Notes: generated from the sequence alone by a model not told the origin. Shown: positions 51,801-60,089, counted from the stretch's first letter. The stretch: DNA of 64,000 bases from Fulvivirga sediminis (GCF_016757215.1 NZ_JAESIY010000008.1:186001-250000), one strand, 5' to 3'. Numbers and translations are program-made.

Positions 51801-51906
51801 TGCTATATGCTTAAAAGTGGTTCAAAACCACAACGGCCTCATTTCCGCTGATAGTGTAGAAGGAGAAGGTGCAACATTTACAATTGTATTACCCTTAAAT
51901 AATTAA
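48808..51906 (+). CDS. CHASE3-PAS-GAF hybrid-type sensor histidine kinase (membrane)
   Basis: 1032 residues. TM1 ~8-26, CHASE3 sensor in the periplasm (~38-170; EVKDAESAHRGYQLTSDSAFL), TM2 ~180-203. Cytosolic: PAS (~230-345), PAS (~360-485; FEAIFNNTFQYISLLDYRGVI), GAF (~495-650), PAS (~668-795; WEWYLPKNLVKWSSGVYKIYD), HisKA with H805 in YVASHDLQEPLRKIRAF, and HATPase_c with NLMSNALKF and DNGIGF, GTGIGLAICLKVV. No receiver domain is fused. Partner receivers are the two genes immediately downstream. The signals are unknown; the CHASE3 domain senses extracytoplasmic cues. Confidence 0.93.
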   Translation: MKSVKSFRVIFGLVVAIMLAISYLTYRSLNNMIGDAKDVEHTNVVMRELEKVISEVKDAESAHRGYQLTSDSAFLTPYFNSKWIALSKVDMVDSLVSDNEEQKSRTDTLRSLVINQYGIIENIIAERSAESDFEDIDNSLLKKGDQNMEAIRKLVDKMTDTEWKLLIARTHRQDYSNIVTPLLIFMSFILAIIAIAYLFTQLYKTLRIKVLAEQELETNLKQISQEVNEKMRARESLQKVMDSSPNGILFMESVRENGEIVDFRYQLGNRAVERLLQKPLESILGNTLLQEFPSALQSGAFKNYVNTAERGVANSLETLYKPHENHEIWIEESIVKLDDGCVITLVDTTVHKKANRIIEEGRKKFEAIFNNTFQYISLLDYRGVIKEANEAFLDFGNFEVDDLVGLNLWDISLWDKSSRVTEDIKEIFSKAQNGNFVREEVSLLDGDGVLRTVDFSLKPIFTEGKVSFIVFEGRDITELKLAEEERSFVSQLNLIIADSSTFDEAVISVFEKISQRFDMDYAEVWLPFEGQMYLSDLHYAVDDSFEELHSNNLRLDINRGEGMIGRVMTSLEMEFIDDLTQATKEDFISKHKAIEFGLKTVFAVPIIFNNELILTATFFSKGTFSDIEPLRRTIMQVSSSIGALLIKKKMHDDLEKNNKILASAEDIANMGSWEWYLPKNLVKWSSGVYKIYDKPNTFTPTYESFFVNHIHPDDLERVTNEIDRARAEVTGYDIVFRLIVNEGMIKHIRALATYELDELGRLETLYGAIQDITQQKNFEQNLLIKNEELQKSNENLEQFAYVASHDLQEPLRKIRAFGDRLVSKYEQELGEKGADYISRMQNAAARMQSLIDDLLKYSRVARNQDPFKPIELNELIEEVKGDLETRILETNATVEVGQLPKIDGDSLQLRQLFQNLMSNALKFIPSERIPVIKVSSSLLAGAQVQKKYNFNVNSSKQFVEIQISDNGIGFDKKYSERIFNIFERLHGRNEFQGTGIGLAICLKVVQNHNGLISADSVEGEGATFTIVLPLNN

Positions 51907-51911
51907 TAGAG

Positions 51912-52361
51912 ATGTCAGAAATAGCTAAGACTATCACCATTTTGATGGCAGACGATGATCCGGATGATCGTATGCTTGCTCAGGAAGCCCTTTCCGAAAA
52001 CAGACTGGCTAATGATTTACATTTTGTAGAAGATGGGGAGCAACTATTAGACTTTTTGTACCAAAGAGGAAAATATGTAGAAGCTCCAAGGCCAGGATTA
52101 ATACTGCTGGATTTAAATATGCCTCGTATGGATGGGAGAGAAGCTCTTAGGCATATTAAAGGTGATGCTGATCTGAAAAGAATTCCCGTAATAGTGCTCA
52201 CCACCAGTAAGGCTGAAGAAGATATAGTGAGAAGTTATGACCTAGGGGTTAACTCTTTCATATCTAAGCCTGTCACTTTTGATGAATTAGTAGATGTAAC
52301 AAGAAAAATAGGGGATTATTGGTTTGGAATTGTGGAGCTTCCTAAAAACTCTGCCAAATAG
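51912..52361 (+). CDS. Single-domain response regulator, Rcp1-like
   Basis: 149 residues. Receiver with acidic D14-D16 in MADDDPDDR, phospho-acceptor D67 in LILLDLNMPRMDGREAL, and lysine in FISKPVTF. The longer loop (QRGKYVEAPRPG) marks the Rcp1-like subgroup that pairs with large PAS/GAF kinases. It lies 5 bp after the CHASE3 kinase, so it is the likely direct phosphate acceptor. No output domain. Confidence 0.92.
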   Translation: MSEIAKTITILMADDDPDDRMLAQEALSENRLANDLHFVEDGEQLLDFLYQRGKYVEAPRPGLILLDLNMPRMDGREALRHIKGDADLKRIPVIVLTTSKAEEDIVRSYDLGVNSFISKPVTFDELVDVTRKIGDYWFGIVELPKNSAK

Positions 52362-52376
52362 TATTTAACTAAAAGT

Positions 52377-53840
52377 ATGGTGCAAAGTAAAAGTAATATC
52401 ATCGATGTTTTTCTGATTGATGATGATGAAGATGATTTCATCCTAGTAAAAGATTACCTGGATGAGCTCAATAGTAATAACTCATTTCAAATCAGTTGGC
52501 AGCCAGACTTTGATGTTGCATTAGAAGAAGTATGTTCTAATAACTTTAATATTTGCTTAGTAGATTATAGGCTAGGTGAAAAAAATGGACTCGATTTCAT
52601 CAAGACAGTTAGAGCCAGGGGCTGTGAAATTCCACTTATTCTTTTAACAGGTCAGGGAGATAAAGAAATAGATTATGAGGCTATGAAGCTGGGAGCTTCA
52701 GATTACCTTATTAAAAGCGAAATCAATGCTAACACTCTTGGAAGAAGCATAAGGTATGCTATTAACCATGCTCAATCTATAAAAGACCTTAATGCTAATG
52801 AGGCCAAGTATCGATCTCTTTTTGAGAGATCGGTAGACTCGATTTACATGATTAATAAGGAACATCTTTTTATAGATGTGAACCAAAGCATGGAAAAGCT
52901 CTTAGGCTATAGTAAAGGGAAAATCCTTCAAATGACCATGAAGGAGCTCTTTGCCAGTGAGGAATCTTACCAATACTTCTACCACATGCTTACTAAAAGC
53001 GGTCAGGTAAAAGACTTTGAAATTACCCTGGTTAAAAAAGATGGAGATAAAGTAGAGTGCTTAGTAAACGGTATTGCTCTAGCTGATGATGATGGTATTA
53101 TTTATGGCTATCAGGGTATCATCCATGACCTTACCTTGCGTAAGCGTGCAGAAGAAGATCTGCTCATAGCAGAAAAGTTAGCCATGACAGGGCAGATAGC
53201 CAGAAGCATGGCTCATGAAGTGAGAAACCCGCTAACTAACCTTAATTTAGCGCTGGAGCAGCTCAGAGATGAAGTGGAAGATCAGGAAGATACAGGGTTA
53301 TATTTTGACATCATCAGAAGAAATGCTGATAGAATAGAACAATTGATTACAGAGATGCTCAAATCATCTAAACCTAAGCAGCTTAACCCTGAATTAGGAA
53401 ATCTTAATGATGTAATTAATGAAACGTTAAATATTACCTCTGACAGGATCAAGCTCCGAGGAATAAGACTGGTGAGAAAATTGGAGCCTGAATTGCCAAA
53501 AATCTCATTTGATCAGGAGCAGCTGAAAACGGCCTTTCTTAATATAATCATCAATGCTATTGAGGCCATGGAAGTGGATAGTGGTATACTGAAAATTGAT
53601 AGCCATAGAGAAGAAGGATCTATAGTGCTTTCTATTGCTGATAATGGTAAAGGAATTCCTCCTGATCAGATAAAAAAGCTTTTTGACCCTTTCTTTACAG
53701 GAAAAAAAGGCGGTATGGGATTGGGCCTTACTTCCACTCAAAACATTATAAATAGTCATAGTGCCAAAATCACGGTTGATAGTGAGGTCGGTCAGGGTAC
53801 TATTTTTAAGATTATCTTTCCTCTTAATACGCTTAGATAA
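52377..53840 (+). CDS. Receiver-PAS-histidine kinase
   Basis: 487 residues. Receiver at 1-125 (D16-D20 acidic run, D63 in CLVDYRLGEKNG), PAS at ~145-262 (KYRSLFERSVDSIYMINKEHLFIDVN), HisKA with H280 in SMAHEVRNPLTNLNLALEQL, and HATPase_c with IIINAIEAM, DNGKGIPPDQI and GMGLGLTSTQNI. It is soluble, with no TM helix. Such a protein can receive phosphate on its receiver and control its own kinase. It lies 15 bp after the Rcp1-like gene and is the last member of the signalling island. Confidence 0.92.
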   Translation: MVQSKSNIIDVFLIDDDEDDFILVKDYLDELNSNNSFQISWQPDFDVALEEVCSNNFNICLVDYRLGEKNGLDFIKTVRARGCEIPLILLTGQGDKEIDYEAMKLGASDYLIKSEINANTLGRSIRYAINHAQSIKDLNANEAKYRSLFERSVDSIYMINKEHLFIDVNQSMEKLLGYSKGKILQMTMKELFASEESYQYFYHMLTKSGQVKDFEITLVKKDGDKVECLVNGIALADDDGIIYGYQGIIHDLTLRKRAEEDLLIAEKLAMTGQIARSMAHEVRNPLTNLNLALEQLRDEVEDQEDTGLYFDIIRRNADRIEQLITEMLKSSKPKQLNPELGNLNDVINETLNITSDRIKLRGIRLVRKLEPELPKISFDQEQLKTAFLNIIINAIEAMEVDSGILKIDSHREEGSIVLSIADNGKGIPPDQIKKLFDPFFTGKKGGMGLGLTSTQNIINSHSAKITVDSEVGQGTIFKIIFPLNTLR

Positions 53841-53894
53841 TAGTGGGCATAAGCTTTGCATAAGTTGTGACGTATGAATTAAAAATGAATAGTT

Positions 53895-55262
53895 ATGAGT
53901 ATGCAAGTTATAAATCCGGCCAATGGAGAAAAATTGAAATCTTATGATGAAATCTCTCCAGAAAAAGCTGAAGGTATTATAGATGATGTGAATGATGCAT
54001 GGTTATCATGGAAGGAAACATCATTTGAGTACAGAGCAAGTCTAATGAAAGAGGCTGCCCGTATTTTGAGAGATGAAAAAGAGAAGTGGGGACAACTCAT
54101 GACCGATGAGATGGGTAAACTCAAAAATGACGGTGTAGCAGAGGCGGAAAAATGCGCTTGGGTTTGTGAATATTATGCGGAAAATGCTGAAAAATTTCTA
54201 CAAAGAGAGCCTGTCTCCACTGATGCCTCAAATAGCTTCGTCTCTTTTCAACCTATAGGAATAGTATTGGCCGTAATGCCGTGGAATTTCCCATTTTGGC
54301 AGGTATGGCGTTTTGCGGCCCCCGCACTTATGGCAGGTAATGCCGGCGTTCTTAAACATGCCTCTAATGTACCTGGTTGTGCAATGGCTATCGAAGAAAT
54401 TATTCTAAGAGCTGGTTTCCCAAAAAACCTGTTTAGAACGCTGCTTATTGGCTCATCAGGCGTTAACAAAATAATAGAGAATAAGAAGGTAAAAGCAGTT
54501 ACGCTCACAGGAAGTACGCCAGCTGGTAAGGCTGTAGCATCTAAAGCAGGAGAAGAGCTTAAGAAAACAGTTCTGGAGCTGGGTGGAAGTGATCCTTATG
54601 TAATACTCGAAGATGCTGACCTGGAGCTAGCGGCTGAAACTTGTGTCAACAGCCGATTGATTAATGGAGGGCAGAGTTGTATTGCTGCCAAAAGGTTTAT
54701 TGTGAATAGTAAAATCAAGGCAGAGTTTGAAGCTTTAGTTGTAGATAAAATGGAAGCCCGTGTAATGGGAGATCCTAATGATGAGCATTCTACCTTAGGG
54801 CCAATGGCCAGAGAGGACCTTAGAGATGAGCTTCATGATCAAGTTATCAGAAGTATAGATGCAGGTGCTAAATGCCTTACAGGGGGCTCTGTGCCTCAGC
54901 TAGAGGGTGCTTACTATCCTGCTACTGTGCTAACTGAAGTAAAAGAAGGTACGCCAGCTTATAGTGAAGAAATGTTTGGGCCTGTGGCATCTATTATAGA
55001 AGCTAAAGATGACGATGATGCTATACGAATTGCCAATGATACTGTTTTTGGCTTAGGTGCGGCTGTATTTACGCAGGATGTGGCTAAGGGTGAAAGAATA
55101 GCAGAACAGCAATTACAAGCAGGTGCTTGCTTTGTGAATTCATTAGTGAAGTCTGATCCGAGATTGCCATTTGGAGGTATTAATGAGAGTGGCTATGGGC
55201 GAGAGCTAGGTCCTTATGGAATAAAAGAATTTGTAAATATTAAGGCTGTGTATGTTAAGTAG
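53895..55262 (+). CDS. NAD(P)-dependent aldehyde dehydrogenase (succinate-semialdehyde dehydrogenase type)
   Basis: 455 residues. Oxidises an aldehyde to an acid. Catalytic C262 in NGGQSCIAAKRF and E228 in VLELGGSDP; MPWNFPFWQVWRFAAPALMAGN and FGGINESGYGRELG are family signatures. The 455-residue, short-C-terminal form matches the YneI/succinate-semialdehyde group; the real substrate is not proven. It follows the signalling island by 54 bp and ends at a strong terminator. Confidence 0.9.
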   Translation: MSMQVINPANGEKLKSYDEISPEKAEGIIDDVNDAWLSWKETSFEYRASLMKEAARILRDEKEKWGQLMTDEMGKLKNDGVAEAEKCAWVCEYYAENAEKFLQREPVSTDASNSFVSFQPIGIVLAVMPWNFPFWQVWRFAAPALMAGNAGVLKHASNVPGCAMAIEEIILRAGFPKNLFRTLLIGSSGVNKIIENKKVKAVTLTGSTPAGKAVASKAGEELKKTVLELGGSDPYVILEDADLELAAETCVNSRLINGGQSCIAAKRFIVNSKIKAEFEALVVDKMEARVMGDPNDEHSTLGPMAREDLRDELHDQVIRSIDAGAKCLTGGSVPQLEGAYYPATVLTEVKEGTPAYSEEMFGPVASIIEAKDDDDAIRIANDTVFGLGAAVFTQDVAKGERIAEQQLQAGACFVNSLVKSDPRLPFGGINESGYGRELGPYGIKEFVNIKAVYVK

Positions 55263-55320
55263 ATTTAAGCTGTTTTCTTAGTTAGATATTTTCATTTAAG
55301 ATTGAACCAGTTCTTTGAAA

Positions 55321-55357
55321 AAAGACAAAGCCAACGTTTTACGTTGGCTTTGTCTTT
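55321..55357. terminator. Strong bidirectional terminator
   Basis: A perfect 17-bp stem (55321-55337 with 55341-55357) around TTT, with T-rich sequence on the plus-strand 3' side and on the other strand's 3' side too. It ends the aldehyde dehydrogenase gene (plus) and the small Rho-N-like gene (minus). Confidence 0.93.
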
Positions 55358-55363
55358 TTATAT

Positions 55364-55612
55364 TCAGTGGTTTCTTAAGGCAGTGATTAACTCACTTTTA
55401 TTCATTTTACTTCTACCTTCTATGCCTATTTTTTGAGCTTGTTGCATCAGTTCGTCCTTAGTTCTTTCTTCATAAGGCTCAGCTTCACCTCCCTTCTTAC
55501 CTGAATCAGGGGTGTTAGCAATTCTGGCAGCTTTTTCTTTGCTCATGCCTTTTTTCCTTAGTTCTTCGTATTGTTCGTCATTTTTGATAGACGCTCCATG
55601 ATCTTTAGCCAT
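55364..55612 (-). CDS. Small Rho N-terminal-like protein (DUF7218-like)
   Basis: 82 residues. N-terminal half: MAKDHGASIKNDEQYEELRKKGMSKEKAARIANTP, a stretch seen in small Bacteroidota plasma-type proteins. C-terminal half: TKDELMQQAQKIGIEGRSKMNKSELITALRNH, a SAP/Rho-N-like helical motif that binds nucleic acid. No membrane segment. Monocistronic and highly charged; likely a small nucleic-acid-binding stress protein, function unproven. Confidence 0.75.
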   Translation of the reverse strand: MAKDHGASIKNDEQYEELRKKGMSKEKAARIANTPDSGKKGGEAEPYEERTKDELMQQAQKIGIEGRSKMNKSELITALRNH

Positions 55613-55721
55613 AATATTGTAATTAGTTGGTTATGGCTTATTATTTTAAAAATTGTGCCAGAAATAGCTGTGGCTTTCGGTAAAAATGACGAGAAATAAA
55701 ATAAAACTGCGGAATAGAAGG

Positions 55722-56522
55722 TTAGTCCAATGGAGTATCGGTGAGTTTTTTAACTTCCCTTCTAAGTGTTTCTAAATTATTCTCAAGCTTTTCTATTCTT
55801 TTAGCATCTACCAGCCCAGATTCTACAAAAACGGAGGTGATTTTAGCTTCTATTTTCCATATTTCCAGTACTTTTTTTTCTTGGATACTGTATGTTTTGA
55901 ATTTACTATTATCACTTTTTAGTATAAAAAGTTTATTGTCATTTTCATAAAAGTAAACCCTTTTAGCTACAATACCTTCTTTAGTAACTATAACACACAA
56001 TGTGCCGTTTTCTATTTTCTCCCTATTTTCGATGTGTGAGCATATCACTATCTCCCTGGGATAAATAGTGGGCATCATACTTTCGCCTTCTATTTCGAAC
56101 AGTCTATAGTTACCGTTCTGGTACCCTGGTATTTTGTAAACATCCAGTGTTTGCAGGTAGGAGGGATCATTGTACCCATTAATATATCCGGCGTGAGCCT
56201 CCTCTTTCACCAGAGGCACTATGCTTTGACCTTCATATACTAATTGAATGGATACTTTTTCATTCTTGCTTACTTCTTCGTATTCGTCTTCATCTTCCTG
56301 CTGAAAAATATCTCCAGTTCCATTTACTAACCAGTTGCAATTCACATGTAGCTCATTACTGATACTCCGAAGCGTATCCAAAGATATCTGAGATTTGCCA
56401 TTCTCAATTTGAGATAAGGCCCCTTGTGAAATGTTAATCTTTTCAGCAAACTTCACCTGAGACATCTGAAGAAGTTCTCTAAGCATGGTCACCCTTTGAG
56501 GTCTCAATTTGCTATCTCTCAT
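55722..56522 (-). CDS. LexA/CI-type repressor with HTH and S24 peptidase domain
   Basis: 266 residues. XRE-type HTH (~8-64; MSQVKFAEKINISQGALSQIENGKSQ), linker, S24 self-cleaving domain (~100-225): cleavage site A111-G112 in EEAHAGYING, catalytic S148 in EGESMMPT, catalytic K187 in IVAKRVYF. A basic C-terminal coiled coil (~236-262) is extra. All three key residues are present, so autocleavage triggered by RecA-like activation is plausible. No prophage or SOS genes lie next to it; it may be a stand-alone regulator. Confidence 0.9.
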   Translation of the reverse strand: MRDSKLRPQRVTMLRELLQMSQVKFAEKINISQGALSQIENGKSQISLDTLRSISNELHVNCNWLVNGTGDIFQQEDEDEYEEVSKNEKVSIQLVYEGQSIVPLVKEEAHAGYINGYNDPSYLQTLDVYKIPGYQNGNYRLFEIEGESMMPTIYPREIVICSHIENREKIENGTLCVIVTKEGIVAKRVYFYENDNKLFILKSDNSKFKTYSIQEKKVLEIWKIEAKITSVFVESGLVDAKRIEKLENNLETLRREVKKLTDTPLD

Positions 56523-56809
56523 AGAATATTAATTAAATAATAATTAAAAATTATTATTAATGTTGTAATAGTATTTACAATTTAATATATTGCTAGATCA
56601 TATTCTAGCCTTAGTCAATTTAGTTTTCAAAAATGTTTGAAAGGTAGCTATTCTACTACAAAAATAACAGCCAAAATCCGCGAATCTGTAAAGAAATAAG
56701 GGATTTTAATGTTAGTTGCTCATAATCGATTAATTTCATAATTCCAGTTGATTGAGCAAGAGCCTTCTAACATTTCCTTTATTTTGTATTCATTATTTTT
56801 TATACCTGT

Positions 56810-58024
56810 TTAGCCGTTAGCGTTTAATAAATTATAAAATTCAGTAGCCGCTTCATCTAGTTTAGAGAGCCGTTGCTTGAAGATCTTTTCATGTGATTTT
56901 CCATATAACTTATAAATCGAAGGGGGGTATTTAGAAAATGCTTCGTGTATGCTTTCTTCAGTAAATGTAGATTGCAATTCTTTAGCTTTTTCTACAAAAT
57001 CGGCCTTGCTTAATGTTGATAATAGCTTTAAATCAAGTTCCTTAGAATTCCTTATTAGCCCGGAAATATCTTCATATTCCGAAGTGTATGATTGGAACTT
57101 GTTGTTGATATTTAAAGTGAATTTATTTAATAGACCATCATTAAATTGATAAAAGGCCATATCACGGTCGGTGGCTATCGGTTTCGCAACCATTTTATCG
57201 TTTTCTTCATAAATAGCCCAGTCCCACTGTCCTTCGTGCCTGTCCCAGTCATTAATCAGCATATCAAAAAGTCGGCATTTTAAATAATTGCGACTGTCTA
57301 TGATTATTTTCTTACTCTGCCATTCGGGCATTAGTTCTTCAGTATCAATTATCTTAATAGCATTATTAAAGTTCTTACTGTTGACCCATTCATTACCTGG
57401 TTCTTCCTCCATAATTACCACCCTGCCAGCCATGTTAAGTAAGAACTCTTGGTTCCAGGAGCTATTATAAGGAATGAAATACATTACTGGTGTTGTGTGT
57501 AGTATGGAGGCTGTTTTTTCAAGAGAGGCCGTTATAATGGCTCCAAATGGATTTAGAGCGGCTGCTTGATCTCTAAATAGTGGCCGAGCTAGAGAGTATT
57601 GTAAAATGGAAGGTAAAGCCTTGGATTGGTCTTTGTCAACAGATCTGAATGTATAAACAAGACCTGATTTGCTTATCACATCTGCACTAATGGTTTGCTG
57701 TCCGCCTCCTATTTTTTTAAATTGAAGCCCTCCATTCATGGTATCCACGTCCACTACTGGTAAGTTGAATTTAGTGTGCCATATCTCACGATAGTGCTCC
57801 CCTAAGAAGAAGCTGGTGAGGCTGCCTCGGTCATAATAGTCCGAAATAACTAAGGTTATAGAGTCCTCCAGCTGATTAATGTCATAATATTCTTTAGCTT
57901 TCTCAAGCCTTTCTTCATTTGAAAAAGCTGCTTTTTCCCGAGTATTAAATATGTTGGGTACTACAAAAAATAGAATTAATAAAACAATGAATATTAGGCT
58001 AATTCTGCCTGACATTTTTTTCAT
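56810..58024 (-). CDS. Membrane-anchored kinase-like protein, homologous to a domain of the giant lipoprotein
   Basis: 404 residues. N-terminal anchor (~5-24, ISLIFIVLLILFFVVPNIF), then a region of ~360 residues sharing clear motifs with residues ~420-790 of the 37667-41410 protein: LGEHYREIW / FGKHYRDEW, GGGQQTIS / GGGKQTIS, RSVDK, CRLFDMLINDWDRHEGQWDWA / SRLFDMLIGDWDRHDDQWRWA (NDWDRH at 258-263) and ATDRDMAF / PRDRDQVF. DRH and DRD spacing recalls the catalytic and metal loops of HipA/FAM20/PI3K-like kinases. This is inference: the family is not one I can name. Extracytoplasmic location likely. Confidence 0.7.
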   Translation of the reverse strand: MKKMSGRISLIFIVLLILFFVVPNIFNTREKAAFSNEERLEKAKEYYDINQLEDSITLVISDYYDRGSLTSFFLGEHYREIWHTKFNLPVVDVDTMNGGLQFKKIGGGQQTISADVISKSGLVYTFRSVDKDQSKALPSILQYSLARPLFRDQAAALNPFGAIITASLEKTASILHTTPVMYFIPYNSSWNQEFLLNMAGRVVIMEEEPGNEWVNSKNFNNAIKIIDTEELMPEWQSKKIIIDSRNYLKCRLFDMLINDWDRHEGQWDWAIYEENDKMVAKPIATDRDMAFYQFNDGLLNKFTLNINNKFQSYTSEYEDISGLIRNSKELDLKLLSTLSKADFVEKAKELQSTFTEESIHEAFSKYPPSIYKLYGKSHEKIFKQRLSKLDEAATEFYNLLNANG

Positions 58025-58104
58025 ATTTAAATTCGTACATTTAAATGGTGAGTAAAAGAATAACAGGTGTTGTACGGTTATGTTATTTTTTTAGGCACTA
58101 CTTT

Positions 58105-58887
58105 TCAGTATTGTAAAATATAGTGCTGTTTTTTTATACCTTTTTTAAAGAGTATAATTCCAAATTGAAAAATATCAATAGAAAGGCTTACTGAAGGATG
58201 ATTCTTAATCTCTTCCCATGCCCGTTCCATTTCCGCAGACCAATGAATATCATCAAAGATAAAGCAAGAGTCTTCATGAGCATGAGCAAGCAAGGTATGG
58301 AAATAGGTAAGGGTGGGGGTGGCTTTATGATTGGCATCAAAAAAGGCTAGATCTACAGACTTTGGTAGATTAGATTTTAGCGTCTCATCAATATTCCCTA
58401 TTACAGTTCTAACGTTCTTGATTTGGTGTTCTTCAAATAGCTTTTCTGCTATTTTAGCTAATTCGGGAGCCCCTTCATACGTGGTGATTGATCCATTTTC
58501 ACAGGCATAACTTAGATAAAGCGTATTGATACCTATGGAAGTGCCGAGTTCTACTACGTGCTGAGCATTGATAAAACGACAGAGCTTGTATAGTAACTGT
58601 GAATATTTGGCTCTGGTAATGCCGCTGGAGGCTATTTGTGATACTTTTCTGGTGGCTGAGTTGGCTACAGAAGATCCTGCTCCCAAGTCAGTTATTTGGA
58701 CTTCCTGTTGGCTTTTCTGAAATTTTCTTTTTGCTTTTTTTATTTCTTTAAAGCAATAGGGCTGAGATTGGTTTTGAAAAACGCTGGTATATAAAGCGAA
58801 AACAAATGGAGGGTGTAATGAATGTTTGTTTTCGGCTTTTAGCCAATACCATATAAAACTTTTTAACTGCTGAATTTTTTGCTGCAC
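58105..58887 (-). CDS. SAM-dependent class I methyltransferase (O-methyltransferase-like)
   Basis: 260 residues. Rossmann-fold SAM site: HVVELGTSIGINTLYLSYAC (~113-132), then ITTYEGAPELAKIAEKLFEEHQI (the acidic ribose-binding Glu) and VDLAFFDANHKATPTLTYFHTLL. The DANH and tailing FDDIHWS match catechol-type O-methyltransferase geometry. Substrate unknown. It lies 4 bp downstream of apaG and may be cotranscribed with it. Confidence 0.85.
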   Translation of the reverse strand: MQQKIQQLKSFIWYWLKAENKHSLHPPFVFALYTSVFQNQSQPYCFKEIKKAKRKFQKSQQEVQITDLGAGSSVANSATRKVSQIASSGITRAKYSQLLYKLCRFINAQHVVELGTSIGINTLYLSYACENGSITTYEGAPELAKIAEKLFEEHQIKNVRTVIGNIDETLKSNLPKSVDLAFFDANHKATPTLTYFHTLLAHAHEDSCFIFDDIHWSAEMERAWEEIKNHPSVSLSIDIFQFGIILFKKGIKKQHYILQY

Positions 58888-58891
58888 TCCA

Positions 58892-59278
58892 TTAATTGAG
58901 TTTAAATGGAGCTATCATATGAAACTGCGGAATGGCTACTTCAAATCTATGACCATCTACAATTCTTTCCATCATAAAGAGGCCATACATCTTGCCTATT
59001 CCTGATTTTAAGTTGCATCCTGAAACATATTGGTGTAGCTGACCCGGCTCCATAATAGGCTGCTGGCCTACCACTCCTTCTCCCTGTACTTCTCGGTTAG
59101 CATAGCCTGCATCACTAATGTGCCACAGCCTGCTGAGCAGCTGTATAGTATTTTCATTCTGATTTTCGATAGTTACTCTATAAGTGAAAACATAGTGATA
59201 TTGACTAGGGCTTGAGTAGCCAGGCTGGTACTCCGTCTCTACACTTACTTTTATTCCGCGAGTTATTTCTGTTACCAT
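58892..59278 (-). CDS. apaG: ApaG (Co2+/Mg2+ efflux-associated protein)
   Basis: 128 residues, the full-length DUF525/ApaG beta-sandwich. Signatures: TRGIKVSVETEYQPGYSSPSQYHYVFTYRVTIEN, LLSRLWHISDA, EVQGEGVVGQQPIMEPGQLHQYVSGC and a glycine-rich MYGLFMM. ApaG is linked to cobalt/magnesium tolerance and Ap4A metabolism in enterics; the biochemical role is not settled. Divergent from ung. Confidence 0.94.
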   Translation of the reverse strand: MVTEITRGIKVSVETEYQPGYSSPSQYHYVFTYRVTIENQNENTIQLLSRLWHISDAGYANREVQGEGVVGQQPIMEPGQLHQYVSGCNLKSGIGKMYGLFMMERIVDGHRFEVAIPQFHMIAPFKLN

Positions 59279-59361
59279 ATAGCACTAAATTTTCTTAAAT
59301 AAACGAAAATGAAATATAAGAAGTTTTAAATTTAAAACTGAATTAAAATTAAAGGAAGCGA

Positions 59362-60024
59362 ATGGAAGTAAAAATTGCAGATTCATGGAAAAATAAGTTG
59401 TCTAATGAGTTTGATAAGACTTATTTTCAAAAGTTAGTGAAATTTGTCAAATCAGAGTATCAGCAACATACCATATACCCTCCAGGAAACGAAATATTTA
59501 ATGCTTTTGATCACTGTAGCTTTGATGAAACACGGGTAGTAATAATAGGTCAAGATCCTTACCATGGTCCAGGTCAGGCCAATGGTTTATGCTTTTCTGT
59601 AAGAGATGGGATAAGAAAACCTCCTTCATTACTCAATATATTCAAAGAAATAAAATCTGAATTAGGTGAAGAAATACCGGAATCAGGCAACCTAGAACGA
59701 TGGGCAGAGCAAGGAGTATTATTACTCAATGCCACGCTTACTGTTAGAGCTAACACTGCTGGTTCGCATCAGAAAAAAGGATGGGAAGAATTTACCGATG
59801 CAGTTATTAAAACAATTTCAGATGAAAAAGATGGAGTTGTATTTCTCCTTTGGGGAGCTTACGCGCAAAAAAAAGGAAGTATAATAGATGCAGAGAAGCA
59901 TTATGTGCTAAAATCTGCTCACCCTTCACCATTTGCAGCTGATAGAGGCTTTTTTGGAAATGATCATTTTATAAAAACAAATGAATACTTACAGAAAAAC
60001 GGAAAACCGACTATCAACTGGTAG
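59362..60024 (+). CDS. ung: Uracil-DNA glycosylase
   Basis: 220 residues. Removes uracil from DNA in base-excision repair. Water-activating loop GQDPYHGPGQANGLCFSV with catalytic D65; PPSLLNIFKEI; uracil-binding LLNATLTVRANTAGSHQ; and the DNA-intercalation loop HPSPFAADRGFFG. Length is the family norm. The ATG at 59362 gives the usual N terminus. Terminates at a strong hairpin. Confidence 0.97.
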   Translation: MEVKIADSWKNKLSNEFDKTYFQKLVKFVKSEYQQHTIYPPGNEIFNAFDHCSFDETRVVIIGQDPYHGPGQANGLCFSVRDGIRKPPSLLNIFKEIKSELGEEIPESGNLERWAEQGVLLLNATLTVRANTAGSHQKKGWEEFTDAVIKTISDEKDGVVFLLWGAYAQKKGSIIDAEKHYVLKSAHPSPFAADRGFFGNDHFIKTNEYLQKNGKPTINW

Positions 60025-60033
60025 CTTATAAAT

Positions 60034-60074
60034 AAAAAAATGCCTGACGTTTTTAATACATCAGGCATTTTTTT
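60034..60074. terminator. Bidirectional terminator between ung and lepB
   Basis: AAAAAAATGCCTGA (60034-60047) pairs with TCAGGCATTTTTTT (60061-60074) across a 13-base loop. It serves ung on plus and lepB on minus. Confidence 0.88.
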
Positions 60075-60089
60075 ACTCTTCTATATATT

